A DNA stretch of 64,000 nucleotides from Sphingomonas sp. KR3-1 (GTDB lineage Bacteria; Pseudomonadota; Alphaproteobacteria; Sphingomonadales; Sphingomonadaceae). Positions 22,547 through 31,002 of this stretch are shown here, piece after piece. How positions within the stretch are numbered: position 1 is the stretch's first letter; each line of letters begins with the position of its first letter. The translations under genes were made by a program, and so were the position numbers. The stretch is from NCBI RefSeq assembly GCF_040049295.1, contig NZ_JBDZDQ010000001.1, positions 2,356,001 to 2,420,000 of the forward strand, given 5' to 3'. The notes under the pieces are model-generated. The model saw only the letters and a program-made list of their open reading frames with translations, ran no database searches and was not told the origin of the DNA.

Positions 22547-24802
22547 ATGTCCGAGGAATCGAACGTCCAGTTTTCGGAGCGCGAGGCGCTGCTGTACCAC
22601 TCCGAGGGGCGGCCGGGGAAAATCGAAGTCATCGCCTCCAAGCCGATGGCGACGCAGCGCGACCTGGCGCTGGCCTATTCGCCGGGCGTGGCCGTGCCCG
22701 TGCTCGCGATCGCCAAGGATCCGGCGGCGGCCTATGACTATACCGCCAAGGGCAACCTGGTCGCGGTGATCTCCAACGGCACGGCGATCCTGGGCCTGGG
22801 CAATCTCGGCGCGCTCGCCTCCAAGCCGGTGATGGAAGGCAAGGCGGTGCTGTTCAAGCGCTTCGCCGATGTCGATTCGATCGATATCGAGCTGAAGACC
22901 GAGGACGTCGACCGCTTCATCGACGCGGTCGAGCTGATGGAGCCGAGCTTCGGCGGCATCAACCTGGAGGACATCAAGTCCCCCGAATGCTTCGTGATCG
23001 AGCAGACGCTCCGGGAAAAGATGAACATCCCGGTGTTCCATGACGACCAGCACGGCACGGCGATCATCGCCGCCGCGGGCCTGATCAACGCGCTCCACCT
23101 GACCGGGCGCGACATCAAGGACACCCGCGTGGTGATGAACGGCGCCGGCGCCGCCGCGATCGCCTGCGCCGAGCTGATCAAGGCGATGGGCCTGCCCAGC
23201 CAGAACCTGCTGATGCTCGATCGCACCGGGGTGATCTACCAGGGCCGCGAGGGGATCAACCAGTGGCAGTCGGCGCACGCCGTCGCCACCGAACGCCGCA
23301 CGCTCGCCGATGCGCTGGAGGGCGCCGACGTGTTCATGGGCCTGTCGGCCGCCGGCGCGCTGCCGGCCGAGCTGCTCAACCACATGGCGCTCAAGCCGAT
23401 CATCTTCGCGATGGCCAATCCCGATCCCGAGATCACCCCGCCCGAGGCGCGGGCCGCACGGCCGGACGCGATCATCGCCACCGGGCGTTCGGACTATCCG
23501 AACCAGGTCAACAACGTGCTCGGCTTCCCGTTCATCTTCCGCGGCGCGCTCGACGTGCGCGCGACGACGATCAACGATGCGATGAAGATCGCCGCGGCGA
23601 CCGCGCTCGCCGAGCTGGCGCGCCAGCAGGTGCCCGAGGAAGTCGCGGCCGCGTACGGCGTGCAGCACAGCTTCGGCCCCGATTATATCATCCCGGCGCC
23701 GTTCGACCCGCGGCTGATGGAGCTGGTGCCCGCCGCCGTCGCCCAGGCGGCGATGGATTCGGGCGTGGCGACCAAGCCGATCACCGACATGGCCGCCTAT
23801 CGCCAGTCGCTGCGTGCGCGCCTGAACCCGACCACGTCGGTGCTCAGCCTGGCCTATGAGGGCGCGCGCGCCAATCCGAAGCGCGTGATCTTCGCCGAAG
23901 CCGAGGAAGAAGTCGTGCTGCGCGCCGCGATCGCGTTCAAGGACGGCGGCTATGGCACGCCGGTGCTGGTCGGGCGCGAATCGGTGCACGAACGGCTGAA
24001 GGCGCTCGGCGCCAACCCGGACGAGTTCGAGCTGCACAACAGCGTCAATTCGCCGCTGGTCGATCAGATGGTCGAGTTCCTCTATTGCCGGCTGCAGCGC
24101 CGCGGCTATCTGCGCCGCGATTGCGAGCGGATGGTCAACCGCGACCGCAACATCTTCGGCGGCCTGCTGCTCCAGCTCGGCCATGCCGATGCGATGATCA
24201 CCGGCGTGACGCGCACCTGGGCCGAATCGATGCGCCAGGTGAAGCGCGTGATCGACCACCGCCCGGGCCAGACGCCGTTCGGGATGCACGTGCTGGTCGG
24301 CCAGTCGCACACCGTGTTCATCGCCGACACCACGGTGAACGAGCGGCCCAATGCGGAGGAGCTGGCCGACATCGCCGAGGGCGCGGCCACCGTTGCGCGT
24401 CGCATGGGGCATGAGCCGCGCGTCGCCTTCCTCAGCTATTCCAACTTCGGCAACCCCGAAGGCCAGTGGCTCGACAATGTCCGGGGCGCGATCAAGGTGC
24501 TCGACGGGCGCGCGGTCGAGTTCGAATATGAAGGCGAGATGTCGCCCGACGTCGCGCTCAACCCGCGCCAGCTGGCGAACTATCCGTTCGCGCGGCTCTC
24601 GGGCCCGGCGAACGTGCTGATCATGCCGGGGCTCCAGTCGGCCAACATCTCGGCCAAGCTGCTGCGCGAGCTGGGCGGCGACTCGACGATCGGCCCGATG
24701 CTGATCGGCATGGAGAAGCCGGTGCAGATCGCGCCGATGACCGCGACGGCGAGCGAGCTGGTGACGCTGGCGGTGCTGGCGGCGGGCGGGATCGCGCGCT
24801 GA
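22547..24802 (+). CDS. maeB: NADP-dependent malic enzyme with C-terminal phosphotransacetylase-like domain
   Basis: MaeB decarboxylates malate to pyruvate, making NADPH. The 751-aa protein has the malic enzyme domain at about 1-425. Visible are LALAYSPGVAVP, the metal and substrate region FHDDQHGTAI, and an NADP-binding glycine motif near VVMNGAGAAAIACAE. A phosphate acetyl/butyryl-transferase-like domain (about 430-751), typically regulatory in this hybrid class, follows. A GAGAGAAATG leader precedes the start. It cooperates with aceA in gluconeogenic growth on C2 compounds and fatty acids. Confidence 0.95.
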   Translation: MSEESNVQFSEREALLYHSEGRPGKIEVIASKPMATQRDLALAYSPGVAVPVLAIAKDPAAAYDYTAKGNLVAVISNGTAILGLGNLGALASKPVMEGKAVLFKRFADVDSIDIELKTEDVDRFIDAVELMEPSFGGINLEDIKSPECFVIEQTLREKMNIPVFHDDQHGTAIIAAAGLINALHLTGRDIKDTRVVMNGAGAAAIACAELIKAMGLPSQNLLMLDRTGVIYQGREGINQWQSAHAVATERRTLADALEGADVFMGLSAAGALPAELLNHMALKPIIFAMANPDPEITPPEARAARPDAIIATGRSDYPNQVNNVLGFPFIFRGALDVRATTINDAMKIAAATALAELARQQVPEEVAAAYGVQHSFGPDYIIPAPFDPRLMELVPAAVAQAAMDSGVATKPITDMAAYRQSLRARLNPTTSVLSLAYEGARANPKRVIFAEAEEEVVLRAAIAFKDGGYGTPVLVGRESVHERLKALGANPDEFELHNSVNSPLVDQMVEFLYCRLQRRGYLRRDCERMVNRDRNIFGGLLLQLGHADAMITGVTRTWAESMRQVKRVIDHRPGQTPFGMHVLVGQSHTVFIADTTVNERPNAEELADIAEGAATVARRMGHEPRVAFLSYSNFGNPEGQWLDNVRGAIKVLDGRAVEFEYEGEMSPDVALNPRQLANYPFARLSGPANVLIMPGLQSANISAKLLRELGGDSTIGPMLIGMEKPVQIAPMTATASELVTLAVLAAGGIAR

Positions 24803-24823
24803 GTTAGTCACGCAAAACACCTC

Positions 24824-24857
24824 TTGCCTGCTACATTTGTAGCATGTTACAGATGTA
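24824..24857 (+). promoter_or_regulatory. BlaI-type double operator over a promoter
   Basis: Two TACA-NN-TGTA dyads, TACATTTGTA (24832-24841) and TACAGATGTA (24848-24857), are centred 16 bp apart. This is the form bound by BlaI/MecI repressors. A -35-like TTGCCT (24824-24829) with TTACAG 17 bp downstream overlaps them, so repressor binding would block the promoter of the blaI/M56 pair. Confidence 0.78.
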
Positions 24858-24879
24858 GCAGGTTGGAGGAGATCGAGTC

Positions 24880-25254
24880 GTGATCGAATCGCTGCCGCGC
24901 CGCGAGCGCGATGTATTCGAGGCCTTGTGCAGCCTAGGCGAGGCGACCGCAGCTGCGGTGCGCGGCGCGCTGGCCGATCCGCCGAGCGACTCCGCGGTGC
25001 GTACGCTGCTCGGGCGGCTCGAGGCCAAGGGGCTGATCGGGCATCATTCGGTCAACCAGGCCTATGTCTATGCGCCGGTGCCGCAGGCCGATGCAGTGGC
25101 CGAGACCGCGCTGCAGCGACTGGTGCAGACCTTCTTCCAGGGATCGGCGGCGCGCGCTGCCACCGCGCTGCTCGGCATGGAACAGGGGCTCAACCCGCAA
25201 GAGATCGACGAACTCCAGCGCGCGATCGACAAGGCGCGGGGAGAGGCGAAATGA
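24880..25254 (+). CDS. BlaI/MecI/CopY-family transcriptional repressor
   Basis: This 124-aa regulator has the winged-helix pattern of BlaI: RRERDVFEALCSLGEATAAAV, then SAVRTLLGRLEAKGLIGHH (recognition helix region) and a C-terminal dimerisation helix (FFQGSAARAATALLG). It starts at GTG 24880, seven bases after GGAGGAGA. It probably represses its own operon through the two dyads directly upstream and is inactivated when the adjacent M56 membrane peptidase senses a signal. No beta-lactamase gene follows, so the inducer need not be a beta-lactam. Confidence 0.9.
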   Translation: MIESLPRRERDVFEALCSLGEATAAAVRGALADPPSDSAVRTLLGRLEAKGLIGHHSVNQAYVYAPVPQADAVAETALQRLVQTFFQGSAARAATALLGMEQGLNPQEIDELQRAIDKARGEAK

Positions 25255-26762
25255 TCGCGCCGCTGCTGATCGAGCTGGGCTGGAAATCGGCGCTGGCCTG
25301 TGCGGTGGCGCTGCTCGCCAGCCAGGCCCTGCGGGGCCGGCCCGCCGCCCAGCGCGTGGCGATGCTGCGCGCCGGCATTGCAGCATTGCTGCTGCTTCCC
25401 CTGCTGATCCTGACCGTGCCTGCGCTCGAGATCGCGGTGCTGCCTGCCGTGGCGCCGCTGCCGGACCTGCCGCTTGCGGAGATCGCGCCGGCGCCTGCCG
25501 TGCCCGAGGCGCCGGAAATCGACTGGCTTGCCCTGGCCTATGCGGCCGGCGCCGGAATCGTGCTGCTGCGCCTCGCCATCGGGCTCGCCATGCTGCATCG
25601 CTGGACCCGCCATGCGGTGCCCGCCTCCAACCGCGTGTGGCTGGAGGCGATCGCGCGGGCCGCCGAACCCTTGAAGCGGCCCGTGCGACTACTCGTATCG
25701 CCCCGCATTGCCTCGCCGCTGAGCCTCGGGATCGCGCCGGCGACCATATTGATCGGCCCGGAGACCGAGCGCTGCGCCGATCGCGCAGCGGCGGTGATCG
25801 CGCATGAGATCGCGCATGTCCGGCGTTTCGACTGGCCGGCGATGCTGGCCGCACGGCTGGCGCTCGCGCTGTTCTGGTTCAACCCGCTCGCCTGGCTGCT
25901 CGCCGCCGAGCTGGGGCGCCAGACCGAGCTGGCGGCTGACGAGGATGCGGTTCGCCACGTCGCCCGCGCCGATTATGCGCAGGCGCTGCTTGCGGTGGCC
26001 GGCGGCGGTGGCGCGCATGGCGCGTGCGGCATGGCGGTGACGCGGAGCGCCCTGGCGCGGCGGATCCGGCGCGTACTCGACGCCACCCCTGCCAGGCCAG
26101 CGAGCGGGCTGCTCTGCACGGCGCTGATCGGCTGCATCCCGCTCGGGATCGCGCCGCTCGCCGCGATGCAGCTGGTGCCGGCGCCTGCGGCACCCATGCC
26201 CGCACCGATGCTCAAGACACGCCAGCAAGCGCCGTCGCCTGCGCGCATGCCGGCGCCGGAAGCGCAGGCGGCGCAGGAAGCCGTCGCGGCGCCCAGGCCA
26301 CGCCGCCTGCCGCTGAAGCGGATGCCCGCTGTCGCCGCCAGGCTCAAGACTCTGCCGGCAACTGCGCCCGAGACTGAGGCATCAGCCGGGTTCGCGCCCC
26401 GCTTCGAGGCCAGGATGGCGCGCTGGCGGAAGTCCTTGCGGGTGCCCGATGGCCCGCCAGCGCCGGGCGTCGAAGCGACCGGGCTCCGCCGCGCCAAGGC
26501 CAGCCTGGCAGCGCAACCCGCGACAAAGCCGCTGCCAGTGAAGACCGTGTGGAGTGCGGGTCCCGATGCGCGGGCGCAAGAGGCGCAGCGGATGGCGGCG
26601 GCGAGCCAGCTGCGCGCCCAGGCGCAGAGCTATCGCAACCAGGCACGGGACGAGAGCCTCTCGCCCGATATCCGCCAGAGCTACGGCAAGGTCGCGGAGT
26701 CGCTGCGCGACAATGCCGACCGGCTCGAGCAGCAAGCGAAACAGATGAAGACCGGCTTCTAG
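25251..26762 (+). CDS. BlaR1-like M56 membrane metallopeptidase
   Basis: This 503-aa inner-membrane protein overlaps the blaI stop by four bases. Hydrophobic helices lie at about 7-25, 42-62, 93-113 and 195-222. The zinc motif HEIAH is at 185-189 and a downstream ELAADEDAV supplies the third ligand, as in M56 peptidases. In place of the penicillin-binding sensor of BlaR1 it carries a long Ala/Pro/Arg-rich, then Gln/Ala-rich helical C-terminal tail (about 310-503), whose ligand is unknown. It would cleave or trigger cleavage of the paired repressor. Confidence 0.85.
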   Translation: MIAPLLIELGWKSALACAVALLASQALRGRPAAQRVAMLRAGIAALLLLPLLILTVPALEIAVLPAVAPLPDLPLAEIAPAPAVPEAPEIDWLALAYAAGAGIVLLRLAIGLAMLHRWTRHAVPASNRVWLEAIARAAEPLKRPVRLLVSPRIASPLSLGIAPATILIGPETERCADRAAAVIAHEIAHVRRFDWPAMLAARLALALFWFNPLAWLLAAELGRQTELAADEDAVRHVARADYAQALLAVAGGGGAHGACGMAVTRSALARRIRRVLDATPARPASGLLCTALIGCIPLGIAPLAAMQLVPAPAAPMPAPMLKTRQQAPSPARMPAPEAQAAQEAVAAPRPRRLPLKRMPAVAARLKTLPATAPETEASAGFAPRFEARMARWRKSLRVPDGPPAPGVEATGLRRAKASLAAQPATKPLPVKTVWSAGPDARAQEAQRMAAASQLRAQAQSYRNQARDESLSPDIRQSYGKVAESLRDNADRLEQQAKQMKTGF

Positions 26763-26848
26763 GCCGGCCCCAACCCCGATCACCGAACCAAAGCGCGGCT
26801 TTCGCGCCACGGGGCCGGCTTGCCCGGCGACCAGAAGGGAGAATGACG

Positions 26849-27142
26849 ATGCGTTCGATCCTGTTCCTGCCCCTGATCCTCGTCGGCGCCTGCGCGGCGC
26901 GGGTCCCCGCCTCCGAACCCGCGGTGCGGCTGGCCTATGCCGATCTCGCGATCGACACCGAAGCGGGCCGCGATGCCCTGCGCGATCGCGTCGATGCTGC
27001 CGCACGGGACTTTTGCCGCGCGCATGGCAAGGAAGTCACGCCGCAGCTGATCCGCACCGAGACGGGCTATTGCATCGACGCGGTGCGCCAGTCGCTGCTC
27101 GACGAGATGCCGGACGCTGTGCGCAGGGCCTGGCGGCGCTAG
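26849..27142 (+). CDS. UrcA family protein
   Basis: This 97-aa exported protein has a hydrophobic signal (MRSILFLPLILVGACAA) with a possible lipobox around VGAC. The UrcA pattern follows: VRLAYADLAIDTEAGRDAL, DRVDAAARDFCRAHG and a second Cys in TGYCIDAV. ATG 26849 is preferred over the in-frame ATG 26843 because the AAGGGAG ribosome-binding site is seven bases from the former and one from the latter. The stop overlaps the stop of the convergent dehydrogenase (shared CTAG). Function is unknown. Confidence 0.78.
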   Translation: MRSILFLPLILVGACAARVPASEPAVRLAYADLAIDTEAGRDALRDRVDAAARDFCRAHGKEVTPQLIRTETGYCIDAVRQSLLDEMPDAVRRAWRR

Positions 27143-27927
27143 CCCTCGATACTGCCGCCCAGGCTGGCATTGACCAGGCCGCCGTCGACGGTGAGCGTTT
27201 CGCCCACCACATAGTCGCCGGCGCGGCTGGCGAGGTAGATGGCGGCGCCCGCCATGTCCTCGTCCACGCCGATCCGCCCCGAGGGGATGCGCTTGGCGAC
27301 GCCGTCGCCATGGTCGCGCGCGGCCTTGTTCATGTCGCTGGGGAAGGCGCCGGGGGCGAGCGACGAGACGACGATGCGGTCCTGGATCAGCCGCGCGGCC
27401 ATGCGGCGGGTGAGGTGGATCAGCGCGGCCTTCGACGCCTGGTAGCTGTACGTCTCCCAGGGATTGACGCGCTGGCCGTCGATCGAGGTGATGTTGATCA
27501 CCTTGGCCGGGCGCGCTTCGGAGGCTGCGGCCTTGAGCATCGGGTGCAGCGCCTGGGTGAGGAAGAAGGGCGACTTGACGTTGAGGTCCATCACCTTGTC
27601 CCAGCCGCTCTCGGGAAATTCGTCGAACGGCACGCCCCAGGCGGCGCCGGCATTGTTGACGAGGATGTCGAGCCTGGGCTCGAGCGCGGCGAGCTTTTCG
27701 GCCAGCGCCTTGCAGCCATCGACCGTGGAGATGTCGGCGGGCAGCGCGATGCAATTGGGGCCGAGCGCGGCGGCGGTCTCCTCGCATGCGGCGGCCTTGC
27801 GCGACGAGACATAGACCTTGGCGCCCTGGGCGACATAGCCCGCCGCGATCATCCGGCCGATGCCCCGCGAGCCGCCGGTGACCAGGGCGACGCGGCCGTC
27901 GAGGCGGAATAGGGTAGTGGTGTCCAT
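27139..27927 (-). CDS. Short-chain dehydrogenase/reductase
   Basis: This 262-aa classical SDR has a TGGSRGIG cofactor loop (about 17-24), NNAG at about 91-94, catalytic Ser in NITSIDGQ, YSYQASKAAL with the Tyr-X3-Lys pair, and a closing GETLTVDGGLVNASLGG. The Arg-rich SSRKAA after beta-2 suggests NADP(H) preference. The substrate is not deducible. The neighbouring upstream acyl-CoA dehydrogenase on the same strand could place both in acyl or alcohol catabolism, but a 112-bp palindromic spacer separates them. Confidence 0.9.
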   Translation of the reverse strand: MDTTTLFRLDGRVALVTGGSRGIGRMIAAGYVAQGAKVYVSSRKAAACEETAAALGPNCIALPADISTVDGCKALAEKLAALEPRLDILVNNAGAAWGVPFDEFPESGWDKVMDLNVKSPFFLTQALHPMLKAAASEARPAKVINITSIDGQRVNPWETYSYQASKAALIHLTRRMAARLIQDRIVVSSLAPGAFPSDMNKAARDHGDGVAKRIPSGRIGVDEDMAGAAIYLASRAGDYVVGETLTVDGGLVNASLGGSIEG

Positions 27928-27933
27928 TCTAAG

Positions 27934-28034
27934 CTCCCTCTCTCCGTTTGCGGGGAGAGCGCAGGGGAGAAGGCTCGTTGCGCCCGCTCCTCCATGCCCC
28001 TGTCCCCGGCCCTCTCCCCTGAAGGGGAGAGGGA
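27934..28034. repeat. Palindromic intergenic element (polypurine hairpin type)
   Basis: It is bounded by two hairpins: an imperfect CTCTCTCCG/CGGGGAGAG at 27938-27960 and a perfect CCCTCTCCCC/GGGGAGAGGG at 28010-28033 with a TGAA loop. The same arm sequence recurs at 51101-51215 and in variant form at 32484-32640, so this is a dispersed family of roughly 100-155 bp. It fills the gap between the dehydrogenase genes. Confidence 0.75.
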
Positions 28035-28039
28035 GATTT

Positions 28040-29185
28040 CTACCCGCCGCGCTTGAGCGTCTCGCGGGCGATGATCAGCTGCTGGATCTGGCTGGTGCCT
28101 TCATAGATCCGGAACAGCCGCACGTCGCGGTACAGCCGCTCGATGCCGTAATCGGCGATATAGCCGGCGCCGCCGAAGATCTGCACGGCGCGGTCGGCGA
28201 CGCGGCCGACCATCTCGCTGGCGAAATACTTCGCTGCGGCGGCTTCCATCGTGGTGTTCTGGCCGGAATCCTTGGCGGCGGCGGTCTCGAGGACGAGCGC
28301 GCGGGCGGCGAGCGCCTCGGTCTTGGAATCGGCGAGCATCGCCTGGATCAGCTGGTGCTCGGCGATCGGCTTGCCGAATTGCTTGCGCTCGCTTGCATAG
28401 GCGACGCAGTCGGCGATCAGCCGCTCCGCCACGCCGACGCAGACCGCCGAGATGTGCAGCCGGCCCCGGTCGAGCACCTGCATGGCGATCTTGAAGCCCT
28501 CGCCCTCGGCGCCGAGGCGGTTGGCGGCGGGGACGGGGGTGTCGTCGAAGATCACGTCGGCGACGCGCGCGCCCTTCTGGCCCATCTTCTTCTCGGGCTC
28601 GCCGATGCTGATGCCGGGCAGGTCGCGCGGCACCAAGAAGGCCGAGACGCCGCGGCCGCCGGGCTCGTCGCCGGTGCGGGCCATCACGGTGAACAGCGCG
28701 GCCTTGTCGGCATTGGTGATGAAGCGCTTGGTGCCGGTGAGGCGGTAGACCTCGCCATCCCGCACTGCCCGGGTCTGCACCGCGCCGCTGTCGGAGCCGA
28801 CATCGGGCTCGGTAAGGGCGAAGCTGGTGACGATCTCGCCGCTGGCGATGCGGGGCAGCCACTGCGCCTTCTGCTCGGCGGTGCCGGCCATCACCAGGCC
28901 CTGGGAGCCGATGCCGACATTGGTGCCGAAGCTCGAACGGAAGGCCGGCGTGGTGCGGCCGAGCTCGATGGCGACCGTGCACTCCTCGAGCATGGTCAGC
29001 CCCAGGCCGCCATAGTCCTCGGCGATCGACAGGCCGAACAGGCCGAGCGCTTTCATCTCCTCGGTCACCACCGAGGGAATCGCATCCTCGGCCTCGACCT
29101 CGGCTTCCAGGGGGCGCAGCCGCTCGGCGACGAAGCGGCGGATCGTCTCGATCAGCGTGTCGAAGACTTCGGGGTCGAGTGCCAT
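28040..29185 (-). CDS. Acyl-CoA dehydrogenase
   Basis: This 381-aa FAD enzyme catalyses alpha,beta-dehydrogenation of an acyl-CoA. The N-terminal helical domain, the FALTEPDVGSDSGAVQT flavin strand, the TGTKRFITNAD segment and the C-terminal EMVGRVADRAVQIFGGAGY region are all present. The catalytic Glu region is IYEGTSQIQQLIIAR. Length is normal. The chain length it prefers cannot be assigned. It is divergent from a GPH-type transporter and follows a palindromic element on its 3' side. Confidence 0.93.
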   Translation of the reverse strand: MALDPEVFDTLIETIRRFVAERLRPLEAEVEAEDAIPSVVTEEMKALGLFGLSIAEDYGGLGLTMLEECTVAIELGRTTPAFRSSFGTNVGIGSQGLVMAGTAEQKAQWLPRIASGEIVTSFALTEPDVGSDSGAVQTRAVRDGEVYRLTGTKRFITNADKAALFTVMARTGDEPGGRGVSAFLVPRDLPGISIGEPEKKMGQKGARVADVIFDDTPVPAANRLGAEGEGFKIAMQVLDRGRLHISAVCVGVAERLIADCVAYASERKQFGKPIAEHQLIQAMLADSKTEALAARALVLETAAAKDSGQNTTMEAAAAKYFASEMVGRVADRAVQIFGGAGYIADYGIERLYRDVRLFRIYEGTSQIQQLIIARETLKRGG

Positions 29186-29272
29186 GTCCTACGTTCCTCA
29201 GGTTCGAACCGGGACGCTATACCGCCCGCACGGTGTTGGGCAAGCCATACCCGATGTTCCAATCGGTGGCGG

Positions 29273-29300
29273 TTGACCCTCGACCCGCGCCACCTATGCT
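29273..29300 (+). promoter_or_regulatory. Candidate promoter of the GPH-type transporter
   Basis: TTGACC (29273-29278) and TATGCT (29295-29300) are separated by 16 bp and lie 24 bp before the ATG at 29324. This is the best promoter match in the divergent gap. Confidence 0.5.
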
Positions 29301-29323
29301 GCACGCCACAAGGGTCGGAGAAG

Positions 29324-30793
29324 ATGATGCAGGGCACGGCAACCAACCACGCGGCAGTGCCCCCGATGCGGCGGATCCGCACGCCGATCATGCTCGCTTA
29401 CGGCTTCGGCACGGTGGCGTACGGCGTGAAGGACTTCTGCTTCTCGACCTTCCTGCTCTTCTACTTCAACCAGGTGCTCGGGCTGCCCGCCACCGAGGTC
29501 GGCTTCGCGATCATGTGCGCGCTGCTGCTCGATGCGGTGGCCGACCCGGCGATCGGCTTCCTGTCGGACCGGACGCGCAGCCGCTGGGGGCGGCGGCATC
29601 CCTGGATGTACGCCTCGGCCATCCCGATCGCGCTCGGCTGGGTGCTGCTGTGGAACCCGCCGGCGCTCTCGAATGCGCACCTGCTGCTCTGGGTGTTCGC
29701 CCTGTCGGTGGTCGTCCGCACCGCCGTCTCCGCCTATGAAGTGCCGAGCCAGGCACTGACTCCGGAGCTTTCCGCCGACTATGAGGAGCGGACGCGGATC
29801 ATGGCCTATCGCTTCCTGTTCGGCTGGGCCGGCGGGCTGGCGATGATGATCCTCGCTTATGCCTGGCTGCTCGGCCCCTCGCCGGGCCACCCCAACGGCC
29901 AGCTGGTGCGCAGCAACTACCCGGCCTTCGCCGCCGTCAGCGCCGGGATCATGGCGTTCGCCATCCTGACCTCGGCGCTCGGCACGCATGGCGAGATCAA
30001 CCGGCTGCCCCGTGCCGAGACGCGCCGCCAGTCGCTGGGCGCGCATTTCGGCGAGCTGATCGCCACGGTGAAGAACCGCGCCTTCCTGGTCCTGATGGCG
30101 GCGGGGCTCTGCTATTACTGCGCCCAGGGCGTCAGCTTCGCGCTGTCCTCCTACATCTATGCCCATGTCTGGCGCTTCCAGAACCAGGACTTCACGATCA
30201 TCGCCTTCTCGCTCCTCGTCGGGGCGTTCTTCGCCTTCCTGATCGCGCCGCGGATCTCGCGCCGGCTGGGCAAGCCCCGGGCGGCGATGTGGCTGATGGC
30301 GGCGGCGGCCTTCTGGGTGGCGCTCCCCTATGTCCTGCGGCTTGCCGGGCTGTTCCCGGCACCGGGCAACCCGTGGATGCTGCCGTCGCTGTTCGCCATC
30401 TACGCCGCCAACGTCACCTGCAGCATCGGGGCGACGATCCTCGGCTCGTCGATGATGGCCGATGTCGTCGAGCAATCGGAGCTGGAGACCGGGCGCCGCA
30501 ACGAGGGCGTGTTCTTCGCCGGCGCCTTTTTTGTGCAGAAATGCTGCAGCGGCCTGGGCATCTGGGCGACCGGCATGCTGCTCGACCTGGTCGACTTTCC
30601 GGCCGCGGCCAAGGTGGGCCAGGTTGCCCCCGCGGCGGTCGACCGGCTGACCATCCTGTTCTCGCTCCTCTACGCCGTGCTCGCCTTCGCCGCGGCGGCG
30701 CTCTACCGGGCCTTCCCCTTCGGCAAGGCCGAGCATGAGGCGCGGGTCGCCAGGCTCGCTGCCCGCAACGGCGAAATGCCCGCCGAGGGCTGA
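29324..30793 (+). CDS. GPH/MelB-type sugar:cation symporter family transporter (MFS)
   Basis: This 489-aa inner-membrane transporter has about twelve hydrophobic helices. Near the N terminus DAVADPAIGFLSDRTRSRWGRRHPW is the GPH-family loop. EVPSQALTPELSADYEERTRIMAYR in the middle and ETGRRNEGVFFAGAFFVQKCCSGLG near the C terminus are also family-typical. GPH members couple glycoside or sugar uptake to Na+ or H+, but the substrate is unknown here. Two adjacent ATGs (29324, 29327) follow a GGAGAAG site. It is probably monocistronic. Confidence 0.85.
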   Translation: MMQGTATNHAAVPPMRRIRTPIMLAYGFGTVAYGVKDFCFSTFLLFYFNQVLGLPATEVGFAIMCALLLDAVADPAIGFLSDRTRSRWGRRHPWMYASAIPIALGWVLLWNPPALSNAHLLLWVFALSVVVRTAVSAYEVPSQALTPELSADYEERTRIMAYRFLFGWAGGLAMMILAYAWLLGPSPGHPNGQLVRSNYPAFAAVSAGIMAFAILTSALGTHGEINRLPRAETRRQSLGAHFGELIATVKNRAFLVLMAAGLCYYCAQGVSFALSSYIYAHVWRFQNQDFTIIAFSLLVGAFFAFLIAPRISRRLGKPRAAMWLMAAAAFWVALPYVLRLAGLFPAPGNPWMLPSLFAIYAANVTCSIGATILGSSMMADVVEQSELETGRRNEGVFFAGAFFVQKCCSGLGIWATGMLLDLVDFPAAAKVGQVAPAAVDRLTILFSLLYAVLAFAAAALYRAFPFGKAEHEARVARLAARNGEMPAEG

Positions 30794-30834
30794 CCCCTCG
30801 GCGGACATCCTTTCCTCCCCAGGAAAGTCGGACC

Positions 30835-30987
30835 TCAGGCCACGCGGCCGAGGCGGTGATAGAGGTTGGCGTATTTCACGCTCTCGGGCGCGTCCTTCAC
30901 CTTCTCGAGATGGGTCGCCACCGCGTCGCGGATCAGGCGGAAATCCTCGGTCGAGAAGACGGCGCGGCTACGTTGCGGTTCGGTCAT
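30835..30987 (-). CDS. 50-aa protein downstream of isocitrate lyase
   Basis: This small gene reads MTEPQRSRAVFSTEDFRLIR through ANLYHRLGRVA. It starts 15 bp after the aceA stop on the same strand, with a GAGCC-type weak site, and so is almost certainly on the aceA transcript. It is mostly helical and charged. I believe similar tiny proteins occur beside aceA in other sphingomonads, but no function is known to me. Confidence 0.65.
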   Translation of the reverse strand: MTEPQRSRAVFSTEDFRLIRDAVATHLEKVKDAPESVKYANLYHRLGRVA

Positions 30988-31002
30988 GACGATGGCTCCT
31001 TT

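Noticed and set aside
22478..24820. Long open frame opposite maeB (780 codons, minus strand)
   Set aside because: Antisense to a full-length malic enzyme with clear motifs; product is Arg/His/Asp-rich without domain pattern.
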